From Arthrobacter sp. YN (GTDB lineage: Bacteria > Actinomycetota > Actinomycetes > Actinomycetales > Micrococcaceae): a DNA stretch of 64,000 nt. The stretch spans positions 3,782,001-3,846,000 of the forward strand of contig NZ_CP022436.1 in the NCBI RefSeq assembly GCF_002224285.1. Reading direction: 5' to 3'. This document shows, one piece after another, positions 41,499-48,916 of this stretch (position 1 is the stretch's first letter; every line of letters starts with the position of its first letter). The notes under the pieces were generated by a model. The model was not told the DNA's origin and did not search any database. It saw only the letters and a list, made by a program, of their open reading frames with translations. The translations under genes and the position numbers were made by a program.

Positions 41499-42046
41499 GG
41501 GTTCGGAGCGGCGCCATGGCGTTGATGCTGGTCGTTTCAATCGGGCTTGCCGGTTGCGCCGGGCCACCCACCGGGAGTTCGACGGAGTCGACTGTGCCAA
41601 CTGCGGCCAAAACACAGGAGGCAACGATGAATGCTGAGCTGACATGGCAGCAAGCGAAAGCTCATACACAAGCAATGGAACTGGAGATCGCCGCCCTGAT
41701 CCCAAAAGAAGCTGTTATCTCGATCGATCAGAAGAAGAAGGGCGTGCTCTTGTCCTGCAACAAGACCCAGCACAGCTGGAATGGTTCAACGACAATCACG
41801 GTCACCGGAAAAACCAAAATCGAGCCGATCCTGAAAGAAGTCGAAACCCACTATCAAATTGGACAATACGAAGTCGGGAACAGGCTTGATATCAGAGGAT
41901 CCTACGAAGTCCAAGTAAGCCCTCACAACACAAGCGATGAAAACTATATTGTCGCCGAAGGGTTAGCCCCACATCAGATTCGCATTGATTCCGGTTCGCC
42001 GTGCTTCACATTGCCCGAGGGCATATATCCCGGTGGAGATTTCTAA
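41495..42046 (+). CDS. Lipoprotein 5 of the array
   Basis: This 183-residue lipoprotein has signal MRVRSGAMALMLVVSIGLAGC (Cys21). The first 75 residues are nearly identical to lipoprotein 3, but residues 110-150 differ (ETHYQIGQYEVGNRLDIRG), replacing the HYRAKGTKVSADRN segment of the others. The family end PCFTLPEGIYPGGDF is kept. An internal ATG at 41627 (residue 45) follows AGGAGG. The variable middle against conserved ends is what one expects if copies recognise different partners. Confidence 0.82.
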   Translation: MRVRSGAMALMLVVSIGLAGCAGPPTGSSTESTVPTAAKTQEATMNAELTWQQAKAHTQAMELEIAALIPKEAVISIDQKKKGVLLSCNKTQHSWNGSTTITVTGKTKIEPILKEVETHYQIGQYEVGNRLDIRGSYEVQVSPHNTSDENYIVAEGLAPHQIRIDSGSPCFTLPEGIYPGGDF

Positions 42047-42096
42047 AACCGGAGTTCATGGGGATGGTTGGTGTTGTCATGTTGCCTGCACATTCG

Positions 42097-42654
42097 TCAG
42101 ACAGCCCGGCGATAATGCATCGCCACCGCTCCGTTACTGAGCGGCTCTGCTGAGATCAGCTCAAGATGCCGGGTGCTGGGCAGTCCGCCTTGGTAAAGGG
42201 TGGGTCCGTGGCCTGTGATCATGGGGTGGATGAGGAATTTGTACTCGTCGATCAGGCCCAATCGGTCCAACTCTGTTGCTAGTTTCCCGCTGCCAACAAG
42301 CACCCCTTTGGGAGTCCTGTCCTTAAGCTCCTGAACGGCCGTACCCAGTTGGCCAACCAGCCGATGACTGTTGGTCCAGGGGAAGTCGCTCCGCGTTGTG
42401 GAAACGACGTACTTGGGTTTTCCCTCCAAGGTGATCGCCCACTCGCGTAGGGCTGGCGGCGCTTCTACTTCGCCACGGGCAACCAAGGGCCAGTAAACCT
42501 CCATCATTTCGTAGGTAGTCCGGCCCCAGAGCATTGCGCCGCTCTGATCCAGGAGACGCGTGAAGTGGGCGTGCGTCTCGTCGTCGGCGATGCCCTCCTG
42601 ATGGTCCACGCAACCATCGAGCGTGACGTTGATGCTGAACGTTAGAAGGCCCAT
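42097..42654 (-). CDS. Dihydrofolate reductase-like (RibD C-terminal domain) protein
   Basis: This 185-residue protein is of the RibD_C/YwjB-like reductase group. Typical blocks are TFSINVTLDGCVDHQ at the start, GAMLWGRTTYEMMEVYWP and TPKGVLVGSGKLATELDRLGLIDEY, and the VDEY-type region GLIDEYKFLIHPMITGHGPTL. NADPH-dependent reduction of a pteridine-like or other substrate is likely but unknown. It stands alone, convergent to the lipoprotein array. Confidence 0.87.
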   Translation of the reverse strand: MGLLTFSINVTLDGCVDHQEGIADDETHAHFTRLLDQSGAMLWGRTTYEMMEVYWPLVARGEVEAPPALREWAITLEGKPKYVVSTTRSDFPWTNSHRLVGQLGTAVQELKDRTPKGVLVGSGKLATELDRLGLIDEYKFLIHPMITGHGPTLYQGGLPSTRHLELISAEPLSNGAVAMHYRRAV

Positions 42655-42746
42655 TCGACGATTCTAGGCCGCGAATCGCAATGGCGCAGCGGACAACGGA
42701 GGAATGCCAAGGGCAGGCAGCGCCAGCAGAAAATGAATCGCTCATT

Positions 42747-42766
42747 TATACCCTACCGGGGTATAC
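42747..42766. promoter_or_regulatory. CsoR-type copper operator
   Basis: The sequence TATACCCTACCGGGGTATAC is a nearly perfect GC-centred palindrome with TA-rich ends, the pattern of CsoR/RcnR-family operators (TACCC..GGGTA). It lies 38 bases before the GTG of the DUF6153 gene, overlapping where its promoter should be. No csoR gene is in the window, so the repressor would be encoded elsewhere. Confidence 0.68.
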
Positions 42767-42803
42767 TGTCGGCATCGGAAATAGACGAAGGTGGTGAAGC
42801 ATC

Positions 42804-43241
42804 GTGAGCAAACTGCTGTCCCCTCAAGCTCTTGCCGCCTCCCTCGTGCGGGCGTTGCTTCTACTTCTGGTAACGGCCGTTATTGCAGGCATATTCGGAA
42901 TGCACATCATCAGCGGTCCGCATGGGGCAGGGGGAACGCATGCGTCTCATGCGGCATCACCTGTAGTGAGCACCTCCTCATCCCACCACGCGCACGGCCC
43001 TTCTCATGAGGTGAGCGGTGCATCGGCTGGCGACGATCACGGCACGGAATTTGGAAGCTGCTCCTGCACTCAGGCTGCCGGTTGCATCCCATCCCTCACA
43101 ACAGCTTCTCTGAGCGCTCCCCCACCCGGCACGACAGGCGAAGTCACCCCTGCATCGTGGGAACTGCCCACCATTCTTCCGTCCTGGTCCTACCAACCCC
43201 ACGGTCCTACACCCGGGCAACTCTGCATCAGCCGTACGTGA
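42804..43241 (+). CDS. DUF6153 family protein, His-rich, membrane anchored
   Basis: This 145-residue protein begins at a GTG with GAAGGTGG upstream. One N-terminal membrane helix (about residues 15-38) is followed by a His/Ser-rich stretch (HASHAAS, SSSHHAHGPSH, about 45-72) and a CSCTQAAGC cluster. This layout matches DUF6153 proteins of actinobacteria, which occur with copper-linked genes. Outside location and metal binding are inferred from the helix, the His cluster and the CsoR-type operator. It is followed by a DUF305 gene about 100 bases later. Confidence 0.78.
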   Translation: MSKLLSPQALAASLVRALLLLLVTAVIAGIFGMHIISGPHGAGGTHASHAASPVVSTSSSHHAHGPSHEVSGASAGDDHGTEFGSCSCTQAAGCIPSLTTASLSAPPPGTTGEVTPASWELPTILPSWSYQPHGPTPGQLCISRT

Positions 43242-43347
43242 GCACTGGATGGTCCGGTAACAGCCGGGACCGCACATCCATTCACCATCTGCTGACTACC
43301 GGGCGGCTGACTATCACCGCCGCCCGAAATGCAAAGGACTTTTACTC

Positions 43348-43965
43348 ATGAACAGAACTCACTTCACTGTGACCGGAGCGGCTCTCGCAACTCTGCTGGC
43401 CCTGGCTGGTTGCGCTTCCAACCCCGGCTCCGGTTCCATGCCGGGCATGGACCATGGAAGTTCCGGCACCTCCATCAGCCCCTCTGCGAACAGCAGCGAC
43501 GCCGGGCACAACGCCGCAGACACCATGTTCGCCCAGATGATGATCCCCCATCACTCCCAAGCGGTGGAGATGTCCGACGTCATGCTGGCAAAGGCTGACA
43601 TCCCGGCCTCGATTACCAACTTGGCCGTGAAGATCAAAGACGCGCAGGCACCCGAAATCGAGAAGATGACCGGTTGGCTGAGGAGCTGGAACATGCCTGT
43701 CATGGGATCCTCGGGGCATGGCGGCCACGGCATGGACGGCATGCTGAGCGAGGCGGACCTGCAGAAGCTTAGGGATGCCCAGGGTGTTGAAGCGGCCAAG
43801 CTCTTCCTCACGCAGATGATCGCGCATCACGAAGGTGCTGTGACCATGGCCAAAACCGAGATAGCCCAGGGCAAGAACCCGGAGGCTGTCCAGCTAGGCA
43901 AGGACATCGTCACGGCGCAGGAAGCAGAGATTCGGGAAATGCGGGATCTGCTGACCGGACTCTAA
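43348..43965 (+). CDS. DUF305 lipoprotein (copper-linked)
   Basis: This 205-residue lipoprotein has lipobox LAGC (about Cys22) and a Met/His-rich linker (MPGMDHG). Two DUF305 halves follow, with the signatures MMIPHHSQAVEM and MIAHHEGAVTMA (the HH pairs are the family hallmark), and GHGGHGMDGM between them. DUF305 proteins are ferritin-like four-helix proteins often found in metal stress operons. Together with the upstream DUF6153 gene and CsoR-type operator it probably forms a small copper-response unit at the cell surface. Confidence 0.88.
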   Translation: MNRTHFTVTGAALATLLALAGCASNPGSGSMPGMDHGSSGTSISPSANSSDAGHNAADTMFAQMMIPHHSQAVEMSDVMLAKADIPASITNLAVKIKDAQAPEIEKMTGWLRSWNMPVMGSSGHGGHGMDGMLSEADLQKLRDAQGVEAAKLFLTQMIAHHEGAVTMAKTEIAQGKNPEAVQLGKDIVTAQEAEIREMRDLLTGL

Positions 43966-43982
43966 CCTCACCGTCTGGTGAC

Positions 43983-44022
43983 GCAAGGGCTCGACGGCGG
44001 GAGGTCGCCGTCGAGCCTTTGC
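43983..44022 (+). terminator. Hairpin after the DUF305 gene
   Basis: A 17-bp stem with one mismatch (GCAAGGGCTCGACGGCG / CGCCGTCGAGCCTTTGC; 43983-43999 and 44006-44022) lies 18 bases after the DUF305 stop. It could also act for the convergent gene. Confidence 0.8.
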
Positions 44023-44075
44023 GCGCCGTCCGGAAGTCGACTGTTATGCAGCGGCCGACGCGAAGTGCCGATCGC

Positions 44076-44615
44076 CTAAAGCGTGTCTGGATCAACAATT
44101 GTCGTCGGGTAAGGCTTGCCCGGCCTGAGAGGGGAGATACTGACGATCTTCCAGCCTTCCCCGGATTTTGCCAGTTCAACTTTTTGGTCGTAGACGTAGC
44201 CTTCGCTGGGGCCTTGCACGCCGTTCACCGGACCGTGTTCCAGCTGTGTCTGCTCCGAAATCTCTATGTTGGCGCCGGCATCGGTGATGGTGAATTTCTT
44301 GATGGAGATCTCCGAGCCGCTGTCCGTCAAAAGGACGCCATGGGGAGCAATCGCGTCCCTGCGTTGGTGGAGCTGTCCGTACTCCAGCTCAATACGCTCA
44401 ACTGCGTCCGGCACGAAATCCTGACTGATCTCCTCCTGAGTGGAGGAGAAACCGGGGATAACTTGATGATTCCTACGGTCGATTGCCCGCTCGATAAGAG
44501 TCTGAACAGCGGCCTTCGCTTCCGCGTCGGGCTGCGGGGCCGCCGCTGCACACGACGTCATGGAAAGCAGTGCAGCTACAGCAACCGACACCAGTGTTCT
44601 TTGCTGCATGGTCAT
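44076..44615 (-). CDS. Lipoprotein of unknown function, NTF2-like end
   Basis: This 179-residue protein starts at 44615, after a GGTGGCAGG-type ribosome site, rather than at the outer end of the open frame (44678). It has a lipoprotein signal ending MTSC (about Cys20). The C-terminal region with YDQKVELAKSGEGWKIVSI resembles the last strands of NTF2-like or DUF4878-type exported proteins. No specific family was assigned. It is followed and preceded by unrelated units; a family 1 palindrome separates it from the ABC transporter genes. Confidence 0.68.
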   Translation of the reverse strand: MTMQQRTLVSVAVAALLSMTSCAAAAPQPDAEAKAAVQTLIERAIDRRNHQVIPGFSSTQEEISQDFVPDAVERIELEYGQLHQRRDAIAPHGVLLTDSGSEISIKKFTITDAGANIEISEQTQLEHGPVNGVQGPSEGYVYDQKVELAKSGEGWKIVSISPLRPGKPYPTTIVDPDTL

Positions 44616-44723
44616 GACCTGCCACCCTTCACACGACTCCCGGGAATCGCCTCCCCCACATGCAAAGGCTGGTGGCAACGTAGCATTTCGTCCGGGTCGA
44701 AACCAGATCCGGCCGGGAAGGGC

Positions 44724-44786
44724 GAGTTTTTGTACACGTAATGCCCCTAAGAAGCACTCTTAAGGGCATTACGTGTACAAAAACTC
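44724..44786 (-). repeat. Dispersed palindrome family 1, copy C
   Basis: A perfect 23-bp inverted repeat (arms 44724-44746 and 44764-44786) shares GAGTTTTTGTACA and ATGCCC with copies A and B, but has ACGTA in place of GCTGA, with both arms changed so pairing is kept. It begins 6 bases after the stop of the ABC permease gene and has the same orientation relative to that gene. Confidence 0.88.
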
Positions 44787-44792
44787 CAATGG

Positions 44793-45737
44793 TTAGCGGC
44801 TGCTACCGGCCAGCAAACCCCGGCGCTGGAGAAGTCGCTTCTCGATCGGCCCGAACACCAGGAGCTCGATCAAGATGCCTACGAACAGGATCAGCAGGAT
44901 CGCGGACATCACAATGGTCATATCGGAGAGCAGTCGACCCTGATCCAGCAGCGAGCCCAGCCCGAAGCCGATGGTGCCGCCCACTGCGATGATTTCGGCG
45001 GCCATGAGGGAGCGCCAGGAGAAAGCCCAGCCCTGCTTCAGCCCACCGATGTACCCGGGAAGCGCGGCGGGCAGGACAATCTGCAAGGCCATCTGGAGCC
45101 GGTTCGCGCCAAGGACTGTGCCCACGCTGCGGTACTGCGGCGGGATCTGGTCCACACCGGAGATGAGTCCGTTGATGATGGACGGGATGGCGCCCATGAA
45201 CACCACGAAGTAGACGGTGGCGTCGGTCAGGCCGAACCAGATGATGGCGGCAGGAACCCACGCCACGGAGGGGAGTACCTGCAGGCCGGAGATCAGAGGT
45301 CCAAACGCACGGCGCAAGGGGGCTACCTGAGCCAGAATCAGACCCACGGGCGTCGCGATGACCACCGAAATCAGGAACCCGATCACACCACGCTGCAGCG
45401 AAGTCCACACCGCTTCCTGGACTTTGCCTTCGCCCCACATGGTCACGAACTGGGTGAGGACGTCAAGGGGCCCGGGAACGAGGTCGCGCCGTTTGAATCC
45501 AAGCGAAACGTAGAACTGCCACGCGAGGATAAGCACCACAAGCGCAGCGACGGGCAGCAGGACACGCTTCCATTCGATACCGCGCTTGCGGCCCGTGTCC
45601 GACTGGAGGTTGTCCAGACCGGCTTCAAGGTCCCGGAGTTCCGAGGCGTTGCCCTTCAGCGACGGCGAGGTGATGTGCTCTTTGGATTCAGTCACGGGAA
45701 GGGTCCGCTCTTCGGTGGTGATGGGATTACTTGGCAT
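44793..45737 (-). CDS. ABC transporter permease, sulfonate/taurine/nitrate type
   Basis: This 314-residue permease has six membrane helices and the EAA loop GANRLQMALQIVLPAALPGYIGGLKQGW shortened to its core here; it is of the SsuC/TauC/NrtB type. About 60 hydrophilic N-terminal residues precede the first helix. Its start overlaps the ATPase stop by 11 bases, so translation is coupled. Adjacent methyltransferase and cys genes make an organosulfur substrate likely, though nitrate or other anions are possible. Confidence 0.88.
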   Translation of the reverse strand: MPSNPITTEERTLPVTESKEHITSPSLKGNASELRDLEAGLDNLQSDTGRKRGIEWKRVLLPVAALVVLILAWQFYVSLGFKRRDLVPGPLDVLTQFVTMWGEGKVQEAVWTSLQRGVIGFLISVVIATPVGLILAQVAPLRRAFGPLISGLQVLPSVAWVPAAIIWFGLTDATVYFVVFMGAIPSIINGLISGVDQIPPQYRSVGTVLGANRLQMALQIVLPAALPGYIGGLKQGWAFSWRSLMAAEIIAVGGTIGFGLGSLLDQGRLLSDMTIVMSAILLILFVGILIELLVFGPIEKRLLQRRGLLAGSSR

Positions 45738-46458
45738 GGCGGCGGATCTCCTCGCGAAGACGGCGGGTAATGACTCCGGTCAGCTCCCCGGCACGGCCGG
45801 CATCGGTACGGTGTTCCTCGGTGACATCCCATTCGGCCACCACACGGCCGGGACGCGAGGACAGCAGCAGCACGCGCTGACCCAGTCGAACAGCTTCGCG
45901 CACGTTATGGGTGACGAACACGATGGTCCGGCCCGTTTCCTTCCAGATCCGCTCAAGCTCGTCATGCAGAAGATCGCGGGTGATCGCGTCAAGGGCAGCA
46001 AACGGCTCATCCATCAGCAGCAGCTGCCGGTCCTGGGCCAGGGAACGGGCCAACGCAACGCGCTGCCTCATGCCGCCGGACAGTTCGTGGGGACGCTTAT
46101 CCCCCGCGCCGCCCAAGTGGACCAGTTCCAACAGTTCGGTGGCACGGGCACGCCGGCTCGCCTTGGTGCTGGACTTGTCAGCCAACTGCAACGCCAACTC
46201 AATGTTGCCGCGCGCGGTCAGCCACGGGAACAGGGCCGCGTCCTGGAACATGAAGGCAGCGCCGTCGCTGGGTACTTCAAGAGCGCCCGACGTCGGCGGT
46301 TCCAGTCCCGCCATGATGTTCAGCAAGGTGGACTTACCGCAGCCGGACGCACCGAGGAGGGCGACGAACTCGCCTTGCGCGATGGTGGCGTTGACGTCGT
46401 CCAGCACCGGGGCGCCGTCGCCGAAGCGCTTGCCCAGGTTCTCGAGTACGACTGGCAT
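45727..46458 (-). CDS. ABC transporter ATP-binding protein, sulfonate/taurine/nitrate type
   Basis: This 243-residue ATPase has Walker A LLGASGCGKSTLLNIMAG, the signature LSGGMRQRVALAR and Walker B LLLMDEPFAALD, followed by the H-loop VTHNVREAV. The start at 46458 follows AAGGACGG; the frame open to 46500 is a longer, poorer start. It sits between the binding-protein and permease genes in one operon and would energise uptake of a sulfonate-like compound. Confidence 0.92.
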   Translation of the reverse strand: MPVVLENLGKRFGDGAPVLDDVNATIAQGEFVALLGASGCGKSTLLNIMAGLEPPTSGALEVPSDGAAFMFQDAALFPWLTARGNIELALQLADKSSTKASRRARATELLELVHLGGAGDKRPHELSGGMRQRVALARSLAQDRQLLLMDEPFAALDAITRDLLHDELERIWKETGRTIVFVTHNVREAVRLGQRVLLLSSRPGRVVAEWDVTEEHRTDAGRAGELTGVITRRLREEIRRHAK

Positions 46459-46489
46459 GGTCCCGTCCTTCGTGTTGATTGGTAGAGCT

Positions 46490-46515
46490 GATGCGGCCAA
46501 AAGCCGGCCCGCATC
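46490..46515 (-). terminator. Small hairpin between binding protein and ATPase genes
   Basis: GATGCGGCC and GGCCCGCATC pair with one bulged base around an AAAA-rich loop. It may lower transcription of the ATPase and permease relative to the binding protein. Confidence 0.4.
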
Positions 46516-46555
46516 CCCGCCCGATGAGAGGGGAAGCGGACCAGCCCGTTACTGC

Positions 46556-47707
46556 TTAGTCCTGGCCAAGACCTGCGGCTGAGGTTTTCTTGCCTTCAAC
46601 CTCGTTCAAGGTGCGGAGGTCGAAGATGCCGTTGATGTCGGCCTGCTGGGTGGTTCCGGCCTTGACACCGTCTTTCAGCAGCTTGTTGTACGTTCCGGCC
46701 AAGGGGTCTGTAGTGAACTTGATGTTCTGGAGCGCCCGCTCAATCACGTTGGCCGGCAGCGGCTTGCCTGCCGTGTCCTTGAGGACCGCGTTGATGGTGG
46801 TCGCCTTCTCCTCAGCCGAGGCGGAGTTGAGCCAGTTCACGGATTCCACGTGGCCCTTCAAAAGAGCCTTCACGGTTTCCGGGTGTTCCGCAGCGAACTT
46901 CTTGTTCACGATCAGGATGGTGGTGGTGAAGTCGCCGTTCTCCCACAGGTCCTTCTCATCCACCAGGACCTTCGCCCCGGCTTCGAGCACCAGGCGGGAG
47001 GCCCACGGCTCAGGCAGCCACGCGCCGTCGAGCTTTCCATCCTGGAAGAGCTTCAGCGACTGGGCGTTTTCGGTGGGGTTGATGTTGACGTCGCCGCTGC
47101 CATCGGTGTTGGTCTTGAATCCCTGGTCACCGAGCCAGGCGCGAAGGGCCACGTCCTGGGTTCCACCGAGCTGCGGGGAGCTGAGGATCTTGCCCTTGAG
47201 ATCGGCCGCGGAGTTGATCTCCGGCTTGACCACCAACTGCGCACCGCCGGAAGCTGCACCGGCGATGATGCTGATGGACTCGCCCTTGCTCTTGACGAAG
47301 GAGTTGATGGCCGGGTTCGGGCCAATGTACGTGGCGTCGATGGCGCCGGCGTTCAGGGCTTCGATCGCGGCGGGGCCGGCGTTGAAGACCTGCGTGCTGA
47401 GTTTGGTGTCGCCGAGCTCCTTGGCGATCAGGCCCTTGCTGGTGCCTACCAGCGCCGGGCCGTGCGTGACGTTGCTGAAGTAGCCGAGCTTCAGCTCAGC
47501 AGCCGGGGACGTGGTGGGTGCCGGCGCGGCCTGGTTGTTCTGCGAAACAGCGGAAGCAACCGCGGCGCCTGCACCGATCAGCAGCACCAGGCCGACGGCC
47601 AGCGCGATCTCCACAGTGCGGCGGCGCTTGGGCTTGGACGCGGTCTCACCGGCAACGATGCGGGTGGTACCGGAATCCGGTTTCTGTGACTCGGGAGTGT
47701 TTGACAT
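46556..47707 (-). CDS. ABC transporter substrate-binding protein, SsuA/TauA/NrtA type
   Basis: This 383-residue binding protein has a 28-residue charged leader with KPKRRR, one hydrophobic helix (about 31-52) and no lipobox Cys. It may therefore stay anchored by its signal helix or be released. The mature part has the NMT1/SsuA pattern LKLGYFSNVTHGPALVG, INSFVKSKGESISIIAGAASGGAQLVV and DGAWLPEPWASRL, the last a hallmark of sulfonate, taurine and nitrate binders. It is first in the transporter operon and downstream of the sulfur genes. Confidence 0.88.
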   Translation of the reverse strand: MSNTPESQKPDSGTTRIVAGETASKPKRRRTVEIALAVGLVLLIGAGAAVASAVSQNNQAAPAPTTSPAAELKLGYFSNVTHGPALVGTSKGLIAKELGDTKLSTQVFNAGPAAIEALNAGAIDATYIGPNPAINSFVKSKGESISIIAGAASGGAQLVVKPEINSAADLKGKILSSPQLGGTQDVALRAWLGDQGFKTNTDGSGDVNINPTENAQSLKLFQDGKLDGAWLPEPWASRLVLEAGAKVLVDEKDLWENGDFTTTILIVNKKFAAEHPETVKALLKGHVESVNWLNSASAEEKATTINAVLKDTAGKPLPANVIERALQNIKFTTDPLAGTYNKLLKDGVKAGTTQQADINGIFDLRTLNEVEGKKTSAAGLGQD

Positions 47708-47863
47708 GAGGGTGGGTCCTTATGAATGTGGGATGCGAAGTGGGGGCGAAGATCAGGCCCCGTGACATCGCCCGTCGAGGGCAAGCAAGGACCATTCCGG
47801 AGAGGTCATGCCTTCACAGTAGGGACTGTCATATTTCGGCTTCAATCCCGTAGAAATCAAGGT

Positions 47864-48817
47864 TCACGCAGGTTCACGTGGCGTCATATTCGCCGCGAGG
47901 GCTTCAATGTCGCGCGGAGTTGTGCGGCAGCAGCCACCTATGAGATGGGCGCCCCGGTCCTGCCAAACGGCTGCGTTTCCAGCCAAGGTTCCGGTGCCCT
48001 GAACGCCCTCCGACGGACCCCACGTTTTGGTCACGGCATCGTACGTTTCACCGGAATTCGGGTAAGCCACCAGCGGCTTGTCGGAGGACTGCTGGAGAGT
48101 GCCCAGCGCGTCCGTCACCAGTTCCAGCGGCACACAATTGACTCCGACGGCGGCCACCCGCGGTTCCGCGCTGAGCAGCGCAGCCACGTCCGCAAGGGGC
48201 GTTCCGTCACTGATGTGGCCGCTGTCCCGCAGCGTAAACGTAAACCAGGATTCGACGTCGAACTCTGCCACGAGCGCCAACAGCGCCTCCGCTTCGGCGA
48301 AAGACGGCAGCGTCTCGCACGCCAGGAAATCCGCGCCGGCCTCCACCAGCGCCGCGATACGCGGGCGGTGGAAGTCCCGGAATTCCGCGGCAGAAAGTGT
48401 GTAATCACCGCGGTACTCGGAGCCGTCGGCAAGGTAGGCGCCGTAGGGGCCCACCGATCCGGCCACCAGCAAAGGGCCGTTCGCAGAACCCTCCGCCAAG
48501 GCTTCCTGGCGGGCTTCGTCGGCCAGCCGGACGCTCAACGCCACCAACTCCAACGACTCATCAACGGACAAGCCGCGCCGTGCAAAACCTTGCGGAGTGG
48601 CCTGGTAGCTGGCCGTGATGGCCACGGAGGCACCGGCGTCGAAGTAGTCGCGGTGGACTTGCTTGATCAGGTGCGGCTTCTCCAGGAGGACCTTAGCGGA
48701 CCATAACGAATCCTCCAGGTCGCAGCCATGCGCCTCGAGTTCAGTGGCCAGGGCGCCGTCCAGGACCAAGTCCTTGCCGGCGGCCAAGTACGTGCTGAGC
48801 GTGGTGTTTTGTGGCAT
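47864..48817 (-). CDS. mmuM: Homocysteine S-methyltransferase
   Basis: This 317-residue zinc methyltransferase is of the MmuM type, using S-methylmethionine or SAM to methylate homocysteine to methionine. It shows DGALATELEAHGCDLEDSLWSAK at the start (shortened), a FLACETLPSFAEAEAL block, GVNC and the GGCC zinc-binding motif near the end (IGGCCRTTP). The start at 48817 follows GGAAGG; the longer frame to 48889 runs through a terminator hairpin. It lies between the cys operon and the sulfonate transporter on one strand. Confidence 0.93.
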   Translation of the reverse strand: MPQNTTLSTYLAAGKDLVLDGALATELEAHGCDLEDSLWSAKVLLEKPHLIKQVHRDYFDAGASVAITASYQATPQGFARRGLSVDESLELVALSVRLADEARQEALAEGSANGPLLVAGSVGPYGAYLADGSEYRGDYTLSAAEFRDFHRPRIAALVEAGADFLACETLPSFAEAEALLALVAEFDVESWFTFTLRDSGHISDGTPLADVAALLSAEPRVAAVGVNCVPLELVTDALGTLQQSSDKPLVAYPNSGETYDAVTKTWGPSEGVQGTGTLAGNAAVWQDRGAHLIGGCCRTTPRDIEALAANMTPREPA

Positions 48818-48835
48818 GGGTCCTTCCCCAAAAAG

Positions 48836-48900
48836 AAAACCGCAGCTTGTCCGAAATTCCCGCCGTACAACGTGAGGAGTCGCGAACAAGCTGCGGTTTT
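48836..48900 (-). terminator. Terminator of the cys operon
   Basis: A 15-bp perfect stem AAAACCGCAGCTTGT / ACAAGCTGCGGTTTT (48836-48850 and 48886-48900) has AT-rich ends typical of bidirectional terminators and a 35-base loop. It lies 16 bases after the cysN stop. Confidence 0.8.
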
Positions 48901-48916
48901 GTGACTACGTGTGACC

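Larger units (their letters stand above)
38895..42046 (+). repeat. Tandem array: hydrolase-tail plus lipoprotein unit, five copies
   Basis: Units begin at 38895, 39506, 40145, 40777 and 41415 with CCTCATG and a 27-codon segment, followed by a lipoprotein gene joined through ATGA. Unit lengths are 611, 639, 632, 638 and 632 bases. The first 27-codon segment is the real 3' end of the hydrolase gene; the other four are copies. Units 2 and 4 are most alike at the 5' side, as are units 3 and 5, which points to a later two-unit duplication. Confidence 0.9.

Noticed and set aside
38895..42046. Tandem repeats as a CRISPR array
   Set aside because: Units are over 600 bases and coding, with no short direct repeats and spacers and no cas genes nearby.
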